The notes under the pieces: generated by a model
Databases searched by the model: none
Seen by the model: the letters and a program-made list of their open reading frames with translations, nothing else
Told to the model about the DNA's origin: nothing
In this document: positions 1-9,116 of the stretch, piece after piece
Numbering within the stretch: the first letter of the stretch is position 1
Layout: each line of letters begins with the position of its first letter
From: Bryobacterales bacterium
Lineage (GTDB): Bacteria; Acidobacteriota; Terriglobia; Bryobacterales; UBA6623
NCBI GenBank assembly: GCA_022823865.1
Contig: JAJEHF010000066.1
Span: forward strand, 62,001-126,000
Length of the DNA stretch: 64,000 bases
Reading direction: 5' to 3'
Made by a program: the position numbers and the translations under genes

Positions 1-1068
1 GTCCGCATCGAAGCCGGCCTGATCGGACGCGCCGGGTCGCTAATTCGCGAGACGCTCGGGGATCGCCGGCTGTTTGTGATTGCGGACGAGACCGTCTGGA
101 GGCACTACGAGTCTCGTCTGGCGGAGGGACTCCAAGGCTGCGATTGGGTGGCGCTGCGCAGTCCACTCGACGAGCCGCGCAAGCGCATGTCCACGGTCGA
201 GAGGCTGTGCTCGGACATGCACGCCGCGCGCGCGGACCGCGGCAGCGCCGTGGTGGCGTTCGGGGGCGGAGTCGCTGGCGACGTGGCTGGGTTCGTGGCC
301 GCTTCCTACATGCGCGGCATCGACTTTGTCCAAGTCCCGACCACCTTGCTCGCCCAGGTCGATGCTTCGGTTGGCGGCAAGACAGGCGTCAACCTCTCCT
401 CTGGCAAGAACCTAGTCGGAGCGTTCCACCAGCCGCGCCTCGTGCTGGTCGATCCGGACACGCTCGTCTCGCTGCCGGATCGCGAGTATCTTGCCGGCGT
501 GCAAGAGGTGGTCAAGCACGGCATCATCCGCAGTCCGGAACTGTTCGCTTACATGGAAACGCGCGCGGCCATGGTCCGAGCGCGCGCGGGGGAAGCGGTC
601 GAGAAGATGATTTCGGAATCGGTCCGCATCAAGGCCGCGGTCGTGCGCGCCGACGAGCGCGAGAGCGGGCTGAGGCGCATCCTGAACTTCGGCCACACGC
701 TAGGCCACGCCTTGGAGGCCGAGACCGGCTACAGCACCCTGTTGCACGGCGAAGCAGTCGGCTTCGGGATGATCGCCGCGGCGCGCCTGTCGGAGTTGCG
801 CGGCCGGTTGGGCTCCCGTGATCGCGGGCGGATCGAAGCTGTCGTGCTCTCGTACGGGTCGTTCGCGGGTCTGGAGAGCTTGGACGCCCGAAACATCGCC
901 GCGCGGATCGCGGGCGACAAGAAGGCGGTCGGCGGCAGGGCGCGATTCGTGCTGGCCGATTCGATCGGAAGCGTCAGCGAGGAACTGGACCCGCCTGCCG
1001 ACCAGGTGATCGCTGCAACCGAGCACGCGCTCGCAGCCTGCGGCGCCGTCGAATCGGCAGCGGTCTAG
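1..1068 (+). CDS. aroB: 3-dehydroquinate synthase, 5' end outside window
   Basis: AroB converts DAHP to 3-dehydroquinate, the second step of the shikimate pathway, in the cytoplasm. The reading frame is open from base 1 and already reads like the AroB N-terminus (VRIEAGLIGRAG, then LFVIADETVW), so the start codon lies upstream; the internal GTG at 76 is not the start. Visible signatures are the NAD-binding GGGVAGDVAGFVA, the PTTLLAQVDASVGGKTGVN segment, KHGIIRSPELF, the zinc-ligand stretch LNFGHTLGHALE and the second zinc-ligand stretch LLHGEAVGFGM. The family is usually about 350-370 residues; 355 codons are present here. ubiE follows 10 bp downstream on the same strand, so the two are probably cotranscribed. 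Confidence 0.95.
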   Translation, partial: VRIEAGLIGRAGSLIRETLGDRRLFVIADETVWRHYESRLAEGLQGCDWVALRSPLDEPRKRMSTVERLCSDMHAARADRGSAVVAFGGGVAGDVAGFVAASYMRGIDFVQVPTTLLAQVDASVGGKTGVNLSSGKNLVGAFHQPRLVLVDPDTLVSLPDREYLAGVQEVVKHGIIRSPELFAYMETRAAMVRARAGEAVEKMISESVRIKAAVVRADERESGLRRILNFGHTLGHALEAETGYSTLLHGEAVGFGMIAAARLSELRGRLGSRDRGRIEAVVLSYGSFAGLESLDARNIAARIAGDKKAVGGRARFVLADSIGSVSEELDPPADQVIAATEHALAACGAVESAAV

Positions 1069-1078
1069 AGCCGCATAC

Positions 1079-1858
1079 GTGGTGCCAGTGGAAGAGCCAC
1101 AGCGCGGCGCTTTGCCGGCTGGCATCGAGGTCGGCAACGAAGCCGAGGCTGCCCGCGCCGTGCGCGACATGTTCGCGCGAGTGGCGCCGCGCTATGACTT
1201 GCTCAATCACCTGCTATCAGGCCAGATCGACCGCTTCTGGCGCCGCAAGCTGGTGCGCGCCGTGCGGCCCTACTTGCAGCGCGATGCGGTGAGTATCGCC
1301 GATTGCTGCTGCGGCACGGGAGATCTGGCGCTGGCCTTGGCCCGTGAGCGGGCGCGCTTGCGCCCGGACAAGGTCCCAGCGTGCCTTGCCTCGGACTTCT
1401 GTCGCCCGATGTTGGTGCGTGCCGCCGACAAGTTCGAGCGTGCCGGCCTGCCTCGTATTCTGGCCGAGGCGGATGCCACCCGCATGCCGCTGCCTGACTC
1501 GAGCGTAGATTTGGTGACCATTGCCTTCGGGTTTCGAAACCTTGCAAACTATCGCGTCGGCGCCGAAGAGTTTTGCCGATTACTGGCCCCGGGCGGCTGC
1601 CTGGCGGTACTGGAGTTCTCCCAGCCGACCTTCAAGCTTTGGGGCGCACTGTTCAACTTCTATTTCCGGCACGTGCTACCGCGCCTGGGCAATGCCATTT
1701 CGGGCAGTGGAGGGGCCTACTCTTACTTGCAGGATTCTGTGCAGCGCTTTCCGTCGCCCGAGCAGGTTCGAAAGCTGCTGATTGGGGCAGGATTCAAGCG
1801 GGTCGAGATTCGGCCGCTATCCGGCGGTGTGAGCGTCTTGTATCTTGCCTACGTCTAG
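1079..1858 (+). CDS. ubiE: Demethylmenaquinone/ubiquinone C-methyltransferase
   Basis: This is a class I SAM-dependent C-methyltransferase that methylates the ring of the respiratory quinone; in an acidobacterial host the product is most likely menaquinone, so menG is an equally good name. The family N-terminal signature MFARVAPRYDLLNHLLSG lies at residues 31-48, the SAM-binding motif DCCCGTGD at 75-82, and the later motif TIAFGFRNLANY follows. The C-terminus PLSGGVSVLYLAYV is close to the family ending GGI.A.H.G. The length of 259 residues is normal. The start is the first of two tandem GTG codons, 10 bp after aroB; no strong ribosome binding site is visible, so a start a few codons downstream is possible. 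Confidence 0.92.
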   Translation: MVPVEEPQRGALPAGIEVGNEAEAARAVRDMFARVAPRYDLLNHLLSGQIDRFWRRKLVRAVRPYLQRDAVSIADCCCGTGDLALALARERARLRPDKVPACLASDFCRPMLVRAADKFERAGLPRILAEADATRMPLPDSSVDLVTIAFGFRNLANYRVGAEEFCRLLAPGGCLAVLEFSQPTFKLWGALFNFYFRHVLPRLGNAISGSGGAYSYLQDSVQRFPSPEQVRKLLIGAGFKRVEIRPLSGGVSVLYLAYV

Positions 1859-1963
1859 TGCGATGAGTCTAAGGCACCTGAGATAGACAGGCGAAAGCTC
1901 GCTCTTCTTGGCCGCCAGGCTGGAGTCGATCATTGATCGCGAATCCTGTGGCGCCGTTAATCT

Positions 1964-2560
1964 TCAATTTAGGAATTCGTTGAGGCCGAAGATTGCGAGA
2001 AGCGAGAATCCGAAGACCATGATGCCTACAACGAGGAGGATTCCAGGGACCAGAATCGCGATGATCCATACCATCACTGCTGCGCCAGTTGAGATCCCGG
2101 ACAACTCTCGGATAGCAACGATCTCCAAGATCAGGCTGAAGATCGCGCCGATCAGCGTCCCGACGAGCGGGACCACGCCGCAAGCCACAGGTGCCGAGGC
2201 AAACAAGATCGCGCGAAGCCAGCCCGAGTAGGGCGGCATGTCATCTCGGCGATCCTCGCGAAGTCCGTCCGGATCTGCCGCACCTTCAGGGGGCGGACCG
2301 CCGGCGAACATGCGAGCCAACAGCATGAAGAGGCCTGTCATGAGCGCCAGGCCGAGCAACCCGAACAGCCATGCGATCGGGACCAAAAACGGCGTCCACA
2401 AAGAGCTGAGGAGCACTGCCACCCCGAAGACGAGGAGAGCTTGCCCTGTTGCTTTGCTGTCCTGCGCGATCTCATTGAAGATGCCGGGTTCGAACCGAAG
2501 TACCGCTGTGACGCGGTTCCAGGCCGAACTTGCGGGCCGTTGCTCCATCCCTTCGTTCAT
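1964..2560 (-). CDS. Yip1-like integral membrane protein
   Basis: This 198-residue protein has about five hydrophobic segments separated by a polar loop (residues about 85-110, rich in Gly, Pro and Asp). The N-terminal stretch AVLRFEPGIFNEIAQDS and the later glycine- and proline-containing helices resemble the YIP1 family of small bacterial membrane proteins, whose function in bacteria is not established. It stands alone on the minus strand, convergent with ubiE, and has its own upstream region of about 270 bp shared with the divergent gene at 2835. The family assignment rests on overall pattern, not on a catalytic motif. Confidence 0.6.
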   Translation of the reverse strand: MNEGMEQRPASSAWNRVTAVLRFEPGIFNEIAQDSKATGQALLVFGVAVLLSSLWTPFLVPIAWLFGLLGLALMTGLFMLLARMFAGGPPPEGAADPDGLREDRRDDMPPYSGWLRAILFASAPVACGVVPLVGTLIGAIFSLILEIVAIRELSGISTGAAVMVWIIAILVPGILLVVGIMVFGFSLLAIFGLNEFLN

Positions 2561-2834
2561 GATTCCTCCAGTGCGAACTGAGTCGGAAACGTCACGATTC
2601 GCCGCAAGGGGGGACGGATGCCGACGCAGAGCGCGGCGAATCGTAGCACATCTTGGCTAGAGGGGATCATGGGAGTCGGCAGCCTGCCCAGAGCGAGATC
2701 AGCGCGGCCGTCTCAGGAGGCCGGGGCTCCGACCGCAGGATCGACCACGGTCGGAACGGCTCGCCGAACATCGTCTAGACTTGAACCGTGCGTGGCCACT
2801 AGCGTTGGGCAACCAACCCTGAGGGAAGTTCTTG

Positions 2835-3521
2835 ATGCGGCTGAAGTTCGCGGGCGAGGAGTGGCTGTTCTGGTTCCGGCTGGCGATCAAGGTGGCGCTG
2901 GTCGTCGGCGCGGTCTACTTGGCCTACCACTTCTACGAGCGGAACCGAATCGCGAACATGACCATCGGCGAGCAGCCGACCAAGCGCAACCTTCCATCCG
3001 ATGCGTTCGTGTTCGTGCCGAAGTCGTATGCGACTGACTTGCCCTCGGCGCGGGAGCGGCTCACGGGCAAGCCGCTGTGGGTCCGCGAGGGCTACCGCTG
3101 GTTCTACGAGCCCGGCGAGCGGCTCTTCGAGCCACTCGAGCGCATCGTCCCGTTAGCCTTCGAGACGCGCGGGCGCGAGGTTGTCTTGCTGTTCGAGAAG
3201 GAGGGCGAGCGGTATTCGTTCGTCATCGGCACCGTGCAGCGGGTGTTCGTGGATGACATCTTCTTCGTCAAGGATCCTAGGGAGATCTACGACCACTGGA
3301 CCGACGAGATGTGGGATGCGGCGGCCCAGGGCGTCGTCGAGGTTGGCATGAGCGAGGTGCGCATCGGCTTCGCGCTGGGCGTTGGCCAAGTCGTGCGCCA
3401 GTCGCCGGGTGGGATGACTCGGATCGTCGACTACAAGCAGTGCGCGGCAGCCGGGCTCGAGCCCGTGCGGGTGACCTACCGCGACCACGTGGCCGCGTCC
3501 ATCGAGCCCCTGGGCGGCTGA
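2835..3521 (+). CDS. Hypothetical protein with N-terminal membrane anchor
   Basis: This 228-residue protein has one strong hydrophobic segment near the N-terminus (WLFWFRLAIKVALVVGAVYL) and then a soluble, charged domain with no motif I recognise. The sequence fits a bitopic membrane protein with its bulk outside or in the cytoplasm. The ATG at 2835 is preferred over the adjacent TTG at 2832 because a GAGGGAAG ribosome binding site ends 6-7 bases before the ATG. It converges tightly with the lipoprotein gene at 3529-5400, with 7 bp between the stop codons. I do not assign a function. Confidence 0.65.
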   Translation: MRLKFAGEEWLFWFRLAIKVALVVGAVYLAYHFYERNRIANMTIGEQPTKRNLPSDAFVFVPKSYATDLPSARERLTGKPLWVREGYRWFYEPGERLFEPLERIVPLAFETRGREVVLLFEKEGERYSFVIGTVQRVFVDDIFFVKDPREIYDHWTDEMWDAAAQGVVEVGMSEVRIGFALGVGQVVRQSPGGMTRIVDYKQCAAAGLEPVRVTYRDHVAASIEPLGG

Positions 3522-3528
3522 CTGCCGC

Positions 3529-5400
3529 TCAGCGCCGCGACCAAGACCAGGGAAATGCCAGGTCGGGCTGGTTGGCATAGCGCGCCATGCGCAGCGTCAG
3601 CCGCTCGCCGCTGCCGGGCGCGAGCCGCACGCTAACGGCGTTCGTGTCAAGCTCAACCGCGCCCGATTCGCGCTCCAGCGCTGTGAATTGGTGCTCCGCA
3701 TACCCGCCCGCTTGCACGATGATCTCGCGTGCGTCGCTATCGCTGAGATTGACCAGCGTCACGCTCACCGAGTCGTCCTCCAGCGAATGCACGAGGGCGG
3801 CCACGTCTGGCGGCAATCCGGCCCGGCGCCGCTCGGGATCGAAATAGCGCAGCCGGCTGTGCAGGACCCAGATCCGGCCGTTGGCGAAATACCCGCCGGT
3901 GGTCAGCTCGGACAGCGTGTCGGTCGTCGCCGGCACGATGCCGAGCAAGTAGTCGGCCAGCCTCGTTTCGGCGGTCGTCTCGTCGTTGCGCTGAAGCTCA
4001 AGGCGTTCGCGGATGTGCTCGAGATCGCCCTCCATGGCGCGTTCGGGATAGCCGGGGTCGTTGCCTTGCAAGAAGGCGATCCACGGTTCCTGCTGTTGCG
4101 GGATCCGCTGCAAGTCCTCCGGCTGCATCGACCACAGATAGATCTCTGCCAGCCGGTCGGAGTAGGTCACCGGCTGGTATCGGTAGAACTCCGGCTCGCC
4201 GTTGAATGCATAGCCGCGGGGATCGCCGTACATGGTGGGCAGGAGCCGCTCGCCGTCCTCGGTCTTGGCGGCCTCCAGCACGCGGTCCATTTGCGTGCGC
4301 AGCACGTCGATATAGCTTTGGTCGCCGGTCAGCAGCAGGCCGTTGGCGAAGCCTTGGAACGATGAGGCGGTGAAGTAGTTGCGGTGCGCGATCTGCTGCA
4401 GCTCGCCATCGAAGATGGTGAAGTTCCAGCCGTAGGTGCCCTTCCACCACTGGCCGTCGTGGGCTCCTCCGAGCGTGCCGTCTAGACCGATATTGGAGGG
4501 AATCATCCCGCCGGTCGCGGCCGCGCGCTCCTTCCAGGCGTCCAAGTACTCCAAGGTCCAATCCTTGTACTTGCTCTTCCCCGTCAGAGCGTACGCGTTG
4601 GTGCTAAGCAGAGTCGCGGCGAGATTCAGGAAGCTGTCGCCGACCGAGTCGAGGTATTCGTCGCAGTGGGCCAGCATGCGCGGGTACCACTGCTCGAGGT
4701 CCAGCAGTTGCGTCGTCCGCGCAGGATTGTGCAGCAGGTGGAACTTGCCCGGCACCGGATCCCCGACCCAGTCGTAGACAGTGGCCCTGCGCAACATCGG
4801 GCCGAGGCTGCCGTTCCACAGGCTGCGGATGATCTTGTGCTCGGGATCGTAGTTGGCCACCGAGGAATCCTCGCCGGTATACATCTGGGCGAAGCGCTCC
4901 ATCCTTTCCACCAACAGGTCGTCGTCCGGGGCCGAGTGCCCCATGAGCAGGAATGCCCGCATCCCCTCTCCGGTGTGAAACCAGTCCGACTGCGTGATGA
5001 ACTCGCGGTGATACGCCCCGTTGCTGGCCAGAGTGGTCAGTTCGGTGCGCAGTTCGCCGTATTGCTGGAGATGCCCCTCAAGCCCCTTCTTGTACAGATC
5101 CAAGACCGAATCCGAGCCGCCCAAGGCGTGCAGCAGGGTCCAGTTGTAGAAGGTCTCGATCGCGTCATCGGGACCGTCCAGCGTGCCCCAGCGCGGCGTG
5201 TGCAAGAGGTAGCCCCGATCGTCGAGATAGCCGTCCGCGAACTCTTCGACAGCTTTCGAATTGGCCTCCAGCAACTCGCGTTCCAGCAAGGCCCAGCGAG
5301 GGGCCTCCATCGGTGAGTCCACGTCCACGACGGGAAGCTGGCTACAGGCGGCCGACAACATCACGAGGATGGCCGCGGCCAGGCGTCTTGAGTTGCTCAT
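3529..5400 (-). CDS. Secreted lipoprotein of unknown function (possible carbohydrate-active helical barrel)
   Basis: This 623-residue protein begins with a lipoprotein signal (MSNSRRLAAAILVMLSAACS), with Cys19 as the likely lipidated residue. The main body is aromatic-rich and has repeated helix-like segments (TFYNWTLLHALGG, WNGSLGPMLRRATVYDWVGD, WWKGTYGWNFTIFDGE). That pattern suggests an alpha/alpha toroid such as those of polysaccharide lyases or glycoside hydrolases. The last ~110 residues look like a beta-sandwich (VSVTLVNLSDSDAREIIVQ). No catalytic motif could be fixed, so enzyme activity is inference. It is monocistronic: the patatin gene upstream on the same strand starts again after about 95 bp. 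Confidence 0.6.
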   Translation of the reverse strand: MSNSRRLAAAILVMLSAACSQLPVVDVDSPMEAPRWALLERELLEANSKAVEEFADGYLDDRGYLLHTPRWGTLDGPDDAIETFYNWTLLHALGGSDSVLDLYKKGLEGHLQQYGELRTELTTLASNGAYHREFITQSDWFHTGEGMRAFLLMGHSAPDDDLLVERMERFAQMYTGEDSSVANYDPEHKIIRSLWNGSLGPMLRRATVYDWVGDPVPGKFHLLHNPARTTQLLDLEQWYPRMLAHCDEYLDSVGDSFLNLAATLLSTNAYALTGKSKYKDWTLEYLDAWKERAAATGGMIPSNIGLDGTLGGAHDGQWWKGTYGWNFTIFDGELQQIAHRNYFTASSFQGFANGLLLTGDQSYIDVLRTQMDRVLEAAKTEDGERLLPTMYGDPRGYAFNGEPEFYRYQPVTYSDRLAEIYLWSMQPEDLQRIPQQQEPWIAFLQGNDPGYPERAMEGDLEHIRERLELQRNDETTAETRLADYLLGIVPATTDTLSELTTGGYFANGRIWVLHSRLRYFDPERRRAGLPPDVAALVHSLEDDSVSVTLVNLSDSDAREIIVQAGGYAEHQFTALERESGAVELDTNAVSVRLAPGSGERLTLRMARYANQPDLAFPWSWSRR

Positions 5401-5496
5401 AGCGATACCCGCACAATTCTAGCGAGCACGGACGCAGTCCGGGCAGCACAAGCGCAACAATGACGCGCTGGAGAAGCTCCGCGCAAGGCAGCCGCT

Positions 5497-7179
5497 CTAG
5501 GCGCTGGCCTGGTAAAGCGACTCCGCGACTTCGGAGTCTGGGTCGCGCCATCCCGGTTCATGCCGCAGGGTCGCTGTCCATACATTGCGACCCTGCATGT
5601 CGAGCACTCCGCGCTGCAACAGGTCTCGCAGCGTCACCGTTCGTTGGCCCGCCTCGAACCGCCCGTCGAATTCAACCGTGCCGACCAGTGGCTGGGTAGG
5701 AGCGATTCGGTACAAGGGCACGATACGCCTGCTGCGCTGGTTCTCCGTGTCCTCGGCGCGGCCGCTATCGAGGCTCTTGGGACGGCTGACTAGGAAACGG
5801 TTCCACGAGGCGGTCCGGCGCACGTCCTGCTTGATCGCTCGCTCAAGCACTGTCGTCAAGGTGGCAAGAGCTGCCTCCAACAGCAGGTAACGCCCGCGGC
5901 CGCGCTGGTCGGGACGCAGCTCGTCGCTGGAATCGTGTGGCAGGATCTCGAGCGAGATCACGTGTGTCGCGCCCGCGTCGATGGCGATGTGGACGGGGCT
6001 GTTATTCATCACCCCGCCATCGACGAAGTGGTGGTGGGCCACCGAGCTCGAGCCGCCCTCGTAGATGCCAATCCGTTGGGTTGGGAACGCTCCCGGCACG
6101 GCTGACGAAGCTACCAGCGCTTGTAGCAGGCGTTCGGAGCGGGTAAACAGTGCCTCGGTCTGCCCGCGATATTCGCTCGCCGCGCCCGAGTCGGAATCGA
6201 ATTGCACCGCCATCCACTCGGCCCGCCGCAGCAAACCATAGGTCTCTGGGCGCACCAAAGTGAACAGGCACTCGCGTCCGGCCGAAATGTCAGTGCCGGT
6301 GATGATGAACTCCGGTGCGTGCCTGCCGCGGTCGTACCAGCGGCGGACGATATTCCGGCTGAGCACCTTGGCCTGATCAACGGCTTGGCCCTTGGGCCCG
6401 CTAGGACGGCGTCGCAGATCGCCGTTGGGCCCGGTGTTTGCAAGGAATCCCAGCAGTGGCAGGTCGAGGAACAGGCTCTGGCCGAACCTGCGCAGGACCA
6501 GCCACAGGACGAGGCTCAGCACCACCGTAGCGACGACGGCGTACCCGAACAAGAACGGCACGGCTCCCGCGAGGCCGTCCGGGCCCGGCTCAGCAATTGG
6601 CGTTGCAAGCGGCAGGAGCAAATTCGGCTGGAACAGCAGCAAGGCGCCGATGGCCGCCAAGATCAGCCCGACTAGGCTCCAGCGCCTTCGCGCGCCGCGC
6701 GACACCAGCCTGACGATCCACGAACGGCGGCCGACGACCCAGCGCGACGCCTTGCCGTCACGGGCCATGTACGACCAAACCGAAGCGATGTAGCTCCCGT
6801 AAGGCTGGCGCACCGAGGGCTCGCTGTCGAACTGGGGATTGCCCATGCCCAGCGACTCAAGGAAGACGCCGTAGCCGTTGAGTGCGCCGGAGGACGTGCC
6901 GACCAGTAGGTCCGGCTCGATTCCGCGTTGCCGCATCCGGGCGAGCAGCACTTCCAGCAAGCCTGCGTTGTAGGCCCCGGCTGCGCCGCCGCCGCTGATC
7001 GCGATCGCTACCTTGCGCCCTTCGGCAGGACACTTGCGCAGTTGCAAGCCGGGCTTGCCGAAAAGGCTGGAGGAAGGCTCGACGACGAGTTCGAGTGCGT
7101 CCAGCAGCCCGTCAAGGTCCAAGAATCCCGAGTCGAGATACTGCTCAACGTCGCTGCGTTGCTGTTGCACAGTTCTCAT
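5497..7179 (-). CDS. Patatin-like phospholipase with embedded membrane hairpin
   Basis: Patatins are Ser-Asp dyad lipid acyl hydrolases. The oxyanion loop ISGGGAAGAYNAG lies at residues 61-73, the nucleophile elbow GTSSG at 94-98 (Ser96), and the catalytic aspartate in the DGG at 387-389. Between the two catalytic elements sit two hydrophobic segments (about residues 168-192 and 205-230), which suggest that a membrane hairpin splits the patatin fold. Length is 560 residues, longer than a minimal patatin (about 300). No signal peptide is seen, so the protein is probably anchored in the inner membrane. The gene is divergent from the aquaporin gene, with about 140 bp between them. Confidence 0.85.
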   Translation of the reverse strand: MRTVQQQRSDVEQYLDSGFLDLDGLLDALELVVEPSSSLFGKPGLQLRKCPAEGRKVAIAISGGGAAGAYNAGLLEVLLARMRQRGIEPDLLVGTSSGALNGYGVFLESLGMGNPQFDSEPSVRQPYGSYIASVWSYMARDGKASRWVVGRRSWIVRLVSRGARRRWSLVGLILAAIGALLLFQPNLLLPLATPIAEPGPDGLAGAVPFLFGYAVVATVVLSLVLWLVLRRFGQSLFLDLPLLGFLANTGPNGDLRRRPSGPKGQAVDQAKVLSRNIVRRWYDRGRHAPEFIITGTDISAGRECLFTLVRPETYGLLRRAEWMAVQFDSDSGAASEYRGQTEALFTRSERLLQALVASSAVPGAFPTQRIGIYEGGSSSVAHHHFVDGGVMNNSPVHIAIDAGATHVISLEILPHDSSDELRPDQRGRGRYLLLEAALATLTTVLERAIKQDVRRTASWNRFLVSRPKSLDSGRAEDTENQRSRRIVPLYRIAPTQPLVGTVEFDGRFEAGQRTVTLRDLLQRGVLDMQGRNVWTATLRHEPGWRDPDSEVAESLYQASA

Positions 7180-7317
7180 TTTCGGGCTCCGAAGCGAATC
7201 TCTGCTATCTGAGGCAAGTATAAGGAACGTCTGGAGGCCCCTGACGCGAGCCGCTGATACAATGCTGCGGTGTCGCTACGCCCGCTGGCAGCGGGAGGTG
7301 CAGGAGGTACTCGATTC

Positions 7318-7965
7318 ATGCAAATCAAAGCACTCGTTGCGGAGTTCATCGGGACGTTCACGCTGATTTTCATAGGCGCCGGCACGGGCCAGATCAGCGG
7401 CAGTCTCGTGGCGGCCGCCTTCGCCTTCGGCTTGGTGGTGATAGCGTTTGCGTACGCCTACGGCAGCTATTCGGGATTGCACATCAACCCGGCGGTCACC
7501 ATCGGCTTGCTCGCAGGCGGCCAGATCAAGCTCGGCGACGCGATCGGATACATCCTCGTGCAATTGCTTGGTGGTATCGCAGGGGCTGCGACGCTGTTCT
7601 ATGTTCTGGGTGATTCCGCGGGTGCCATGGGTGCGACGGTTCCGGCTGCGGGCGTCGGCGTCGGCCAGGCGTTTGTGCTGGAGCTGTTCCTGACGTTCTT
7701 GCTCGTCAACGCGATCTACCATGCGGCTGTCAGCGGAAAGGCGGGCGATTTCGCGCCCATCGCGATCGGTTTCATGCTAACGGCTTGCATCTTGGCGGGC
7801 GGCCCGCTGACAGGAGCCTCGCTGAACCCGGCGCGCTCGCTCGGGCCGGCGTTGTTCAGCGATGCCTCGAATGCGATTTCCTCCCTGTGGATCTTCTTCG
7901 TGGCTTGCCCGCTGGGCGGAGTGTTGGCGGCCCTGGTGTATAAGTTCTTCTCCAGCGAGGAATAG
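7318..7965 (+). CDS. Aquaporin / MIP-family channel
   Basis: MIP-family channels conduct water or small neutral solutes across the inner membrane. Both pore NPA motifs are intact: HINPAVTIG in the first half and SLNPARSLGP in the second, the latter with the selectivity-filter arginine after NPA. Six hydrophobic segments are evident in 215 residues, a normal length. The ATG at 7318 is chosen because AGGAGG sits at 7302-7307; the upstream in-frame GTG at 7270 precedes this site and is unlikely. Whether it carries only water or also glycerol cannot be read with confidence. Confidence 0.92.
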   Translation: MQIKALVAEFIGTFTLIFIGAGTGQISGSLVAAAFAFGLVVIAFAYAYGSYSGLHINPAVTIGLLAGGQIKLGDAIGYILVQLLGGIAGAATLFYVLGDSAGAMGATVPAAGVGVGQAFVLELFLTFLLVNAIYHAAVSGKAGDFAPIAIGFMLTACILAGGPLTGASLNPARSLGPALFSDASNAISSLWIFFVACPLGGVLAALVYKFFSSEE

Positions 7966-7973
7966 CCAGCAGT

Positions 7974-7997
7974 GCTTCCCGGGCGCGCCCGGGAAGC
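7974..7997. terminator. Perfect 24-bp palindrome after the aquaporin gene
   Basis: A fully self-complementary 24-bp sequence of GC-rich composition (it contains GGCGCGCC at its centre) begins 9 bp after the aquaporin stop codon. It could form a strong hairpin and act as a terminator or mRNA end stabiliser. No T-tract follows it, so intrinsic termination is only a possibility. Confidence 0.4.
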
Positions 7998-8067
7998 GCG
8001 TTGGTAGCATGAGGTCGGGATCCGTCGACCCTCGCAAAGGGTGCCGGGCCTGCTGATCGGCGAACCA

Positions 8068-9018
8068 ATGAGCGGCTTCATCCCGGTTGCGGACCTGCGT
8101 TCCAAGCCGATCGTTCCGGCGCATGCCAAGCCGCTCGAGAACCCGGCCGGCCCGCGCCCCCGCTGGCTCGTTGCCCCTGCGGCGACCGGTCAAAATTACC
8201 AACGGCTGAAGGACTTGGTCCGCGACCTTCGCTTGCACACCGTCTGCGAGAGCGCCGCTTGTCCCAATGTCGGAGATTGCTGGAATCGCCTCAGCGCGAC
8301 GTTCATGATCTTGGGCAACGTATGCACGCGGCGTTGCGGCTTCTGCGCCGTGCAGAAAGGGCCTCCCGAGACAGTGGACTATGACGAGCCGCGGCGGGTC
8401 GCGGATGCCATCGCACAGATGGGGCTGCGTCACGCCGTGGTGACGAGTGTCAACCGCGACGACAGATCGGACGGCGGCGCGGAGCTATTCGCCATGACAA
8501 TCCGGGCGATCCGGGCGCGCCTGCCGGACTGCACTGTGGAGGTGCTGGTGCCGGACTTCCAAGGCTCGCGGTCTGCCATGGACATTGTCTTGGATGCCCG
8601 GCCGAACATCCTCAATCACAACATCGAGACCGTGCCCCGCCTGTACCGCACGGTACGGGTCGGGTCGGACTATCGCCGCTCACTGATGATGCTGCGGCAC
8701 GCCAGTTCGGCGAGGCCGGCGATTCCGACTAAGTCGGGCATCATGCTGGGACTCGGCGAGACCGATGCCGAGATCTACGACACCCTAGATGACCTGCGCG
8801 AGCACGGCGTGGAGATCTTGACGGTGGGCCAGTACCTGCGGCCATCTCCTGACCATCTAGCGATTCAGAAGTACTACACCCCGGAGGAGTTTGAGCGGAT
8901 TCGCGAGCATGGTCGCCGGCTAGGCTTCCGGCACGTCGAGTCCGGGGCGCTGGTGCGCAGCTCCTACCACGCGGACGAGGGTGTGCACGCGCTGTCAGCG
9001 GGTGCTTCCACCGACTAG
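8068..9018 (+). CDS. lipA: Lipoyl synthase
   Basis: LipA is a radical SAM enzyme that inserts two sulfurs into protein-bound octanoyl groups to make lipoyl cofactor. The auxiliary cluster motif CESAACPNVGDCW, the radical SAM motif CTRRCGFC and the C-terminal RSSYHA serine ligand motif are all present, as are TSVNRDD and NHNIETV. The ATG at 8068 gives 316 residues and the in-frame GTG at 8041 gives 325; neither has a clear ribosome binding site, and the ATG is preferred on codon grounds. No lipB is seen beside it. The 3' end faces a tRNA-Leu gene on the opposite strand. Confidence 0.95.
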   Translation: MSGFIPVADLRSKPIVPAHAKPLENPAGPRPRWLVAPAATGQNYQRLKDLVRDLRLHTVCESAACPNVGDCWNRLSATFMILGNVCTRRCGFCAVQKGPPETVDYDEPRRVADAIAQMGLRHAVVTSVNRDDRSDGGAELFAMTIRAIRARLPDCTVEVLVPDFQGSRSAMDIVLDARPNILNHNIETVPRLYRTVRVGSDYRRSLMMLRHASSARPAIPTKSGIMLGLGETDAEIYDTLDDLREHGVEILTVGQYLRPSPDHLAIQKYYTPEEFERIREHGRRLGFRHVESGALVRSSYHADEGVHALSAGASTD

Positions 9019-9029
9019 CCTTGGGCGCT

Positions 9030-9116
9030 TGGTGCCCGGTGAGGGATTCGAACCCACACGTCCTTGCGGACAACGGATTTTAAGTCCGTTGCGTCTACCA
9101 ATTTCGCCAACCGGGC
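9030..9116 (-). tRNA. tRNA-Leu (anticodon UAA)
   Basis: The reverse complement begins GCCCGGTTGGCGAAATTGGT, the usual D-arm of class II leucine tRNAs, and the anticodon loop reads CTTAAAA, giving anticodon TAA. A long variable arm (TGTCCGCAAGGACGT) and the T-loop GGTTCGAATCC follow. The acceptor stem GCCCGGT pairs with ACCGGGC, the discriminator is A, and the 3' CCA is encoded in the DNA. A -10-like TAGAAT lies at 9134-9139 on the minus strand. Confidence 0.95.
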
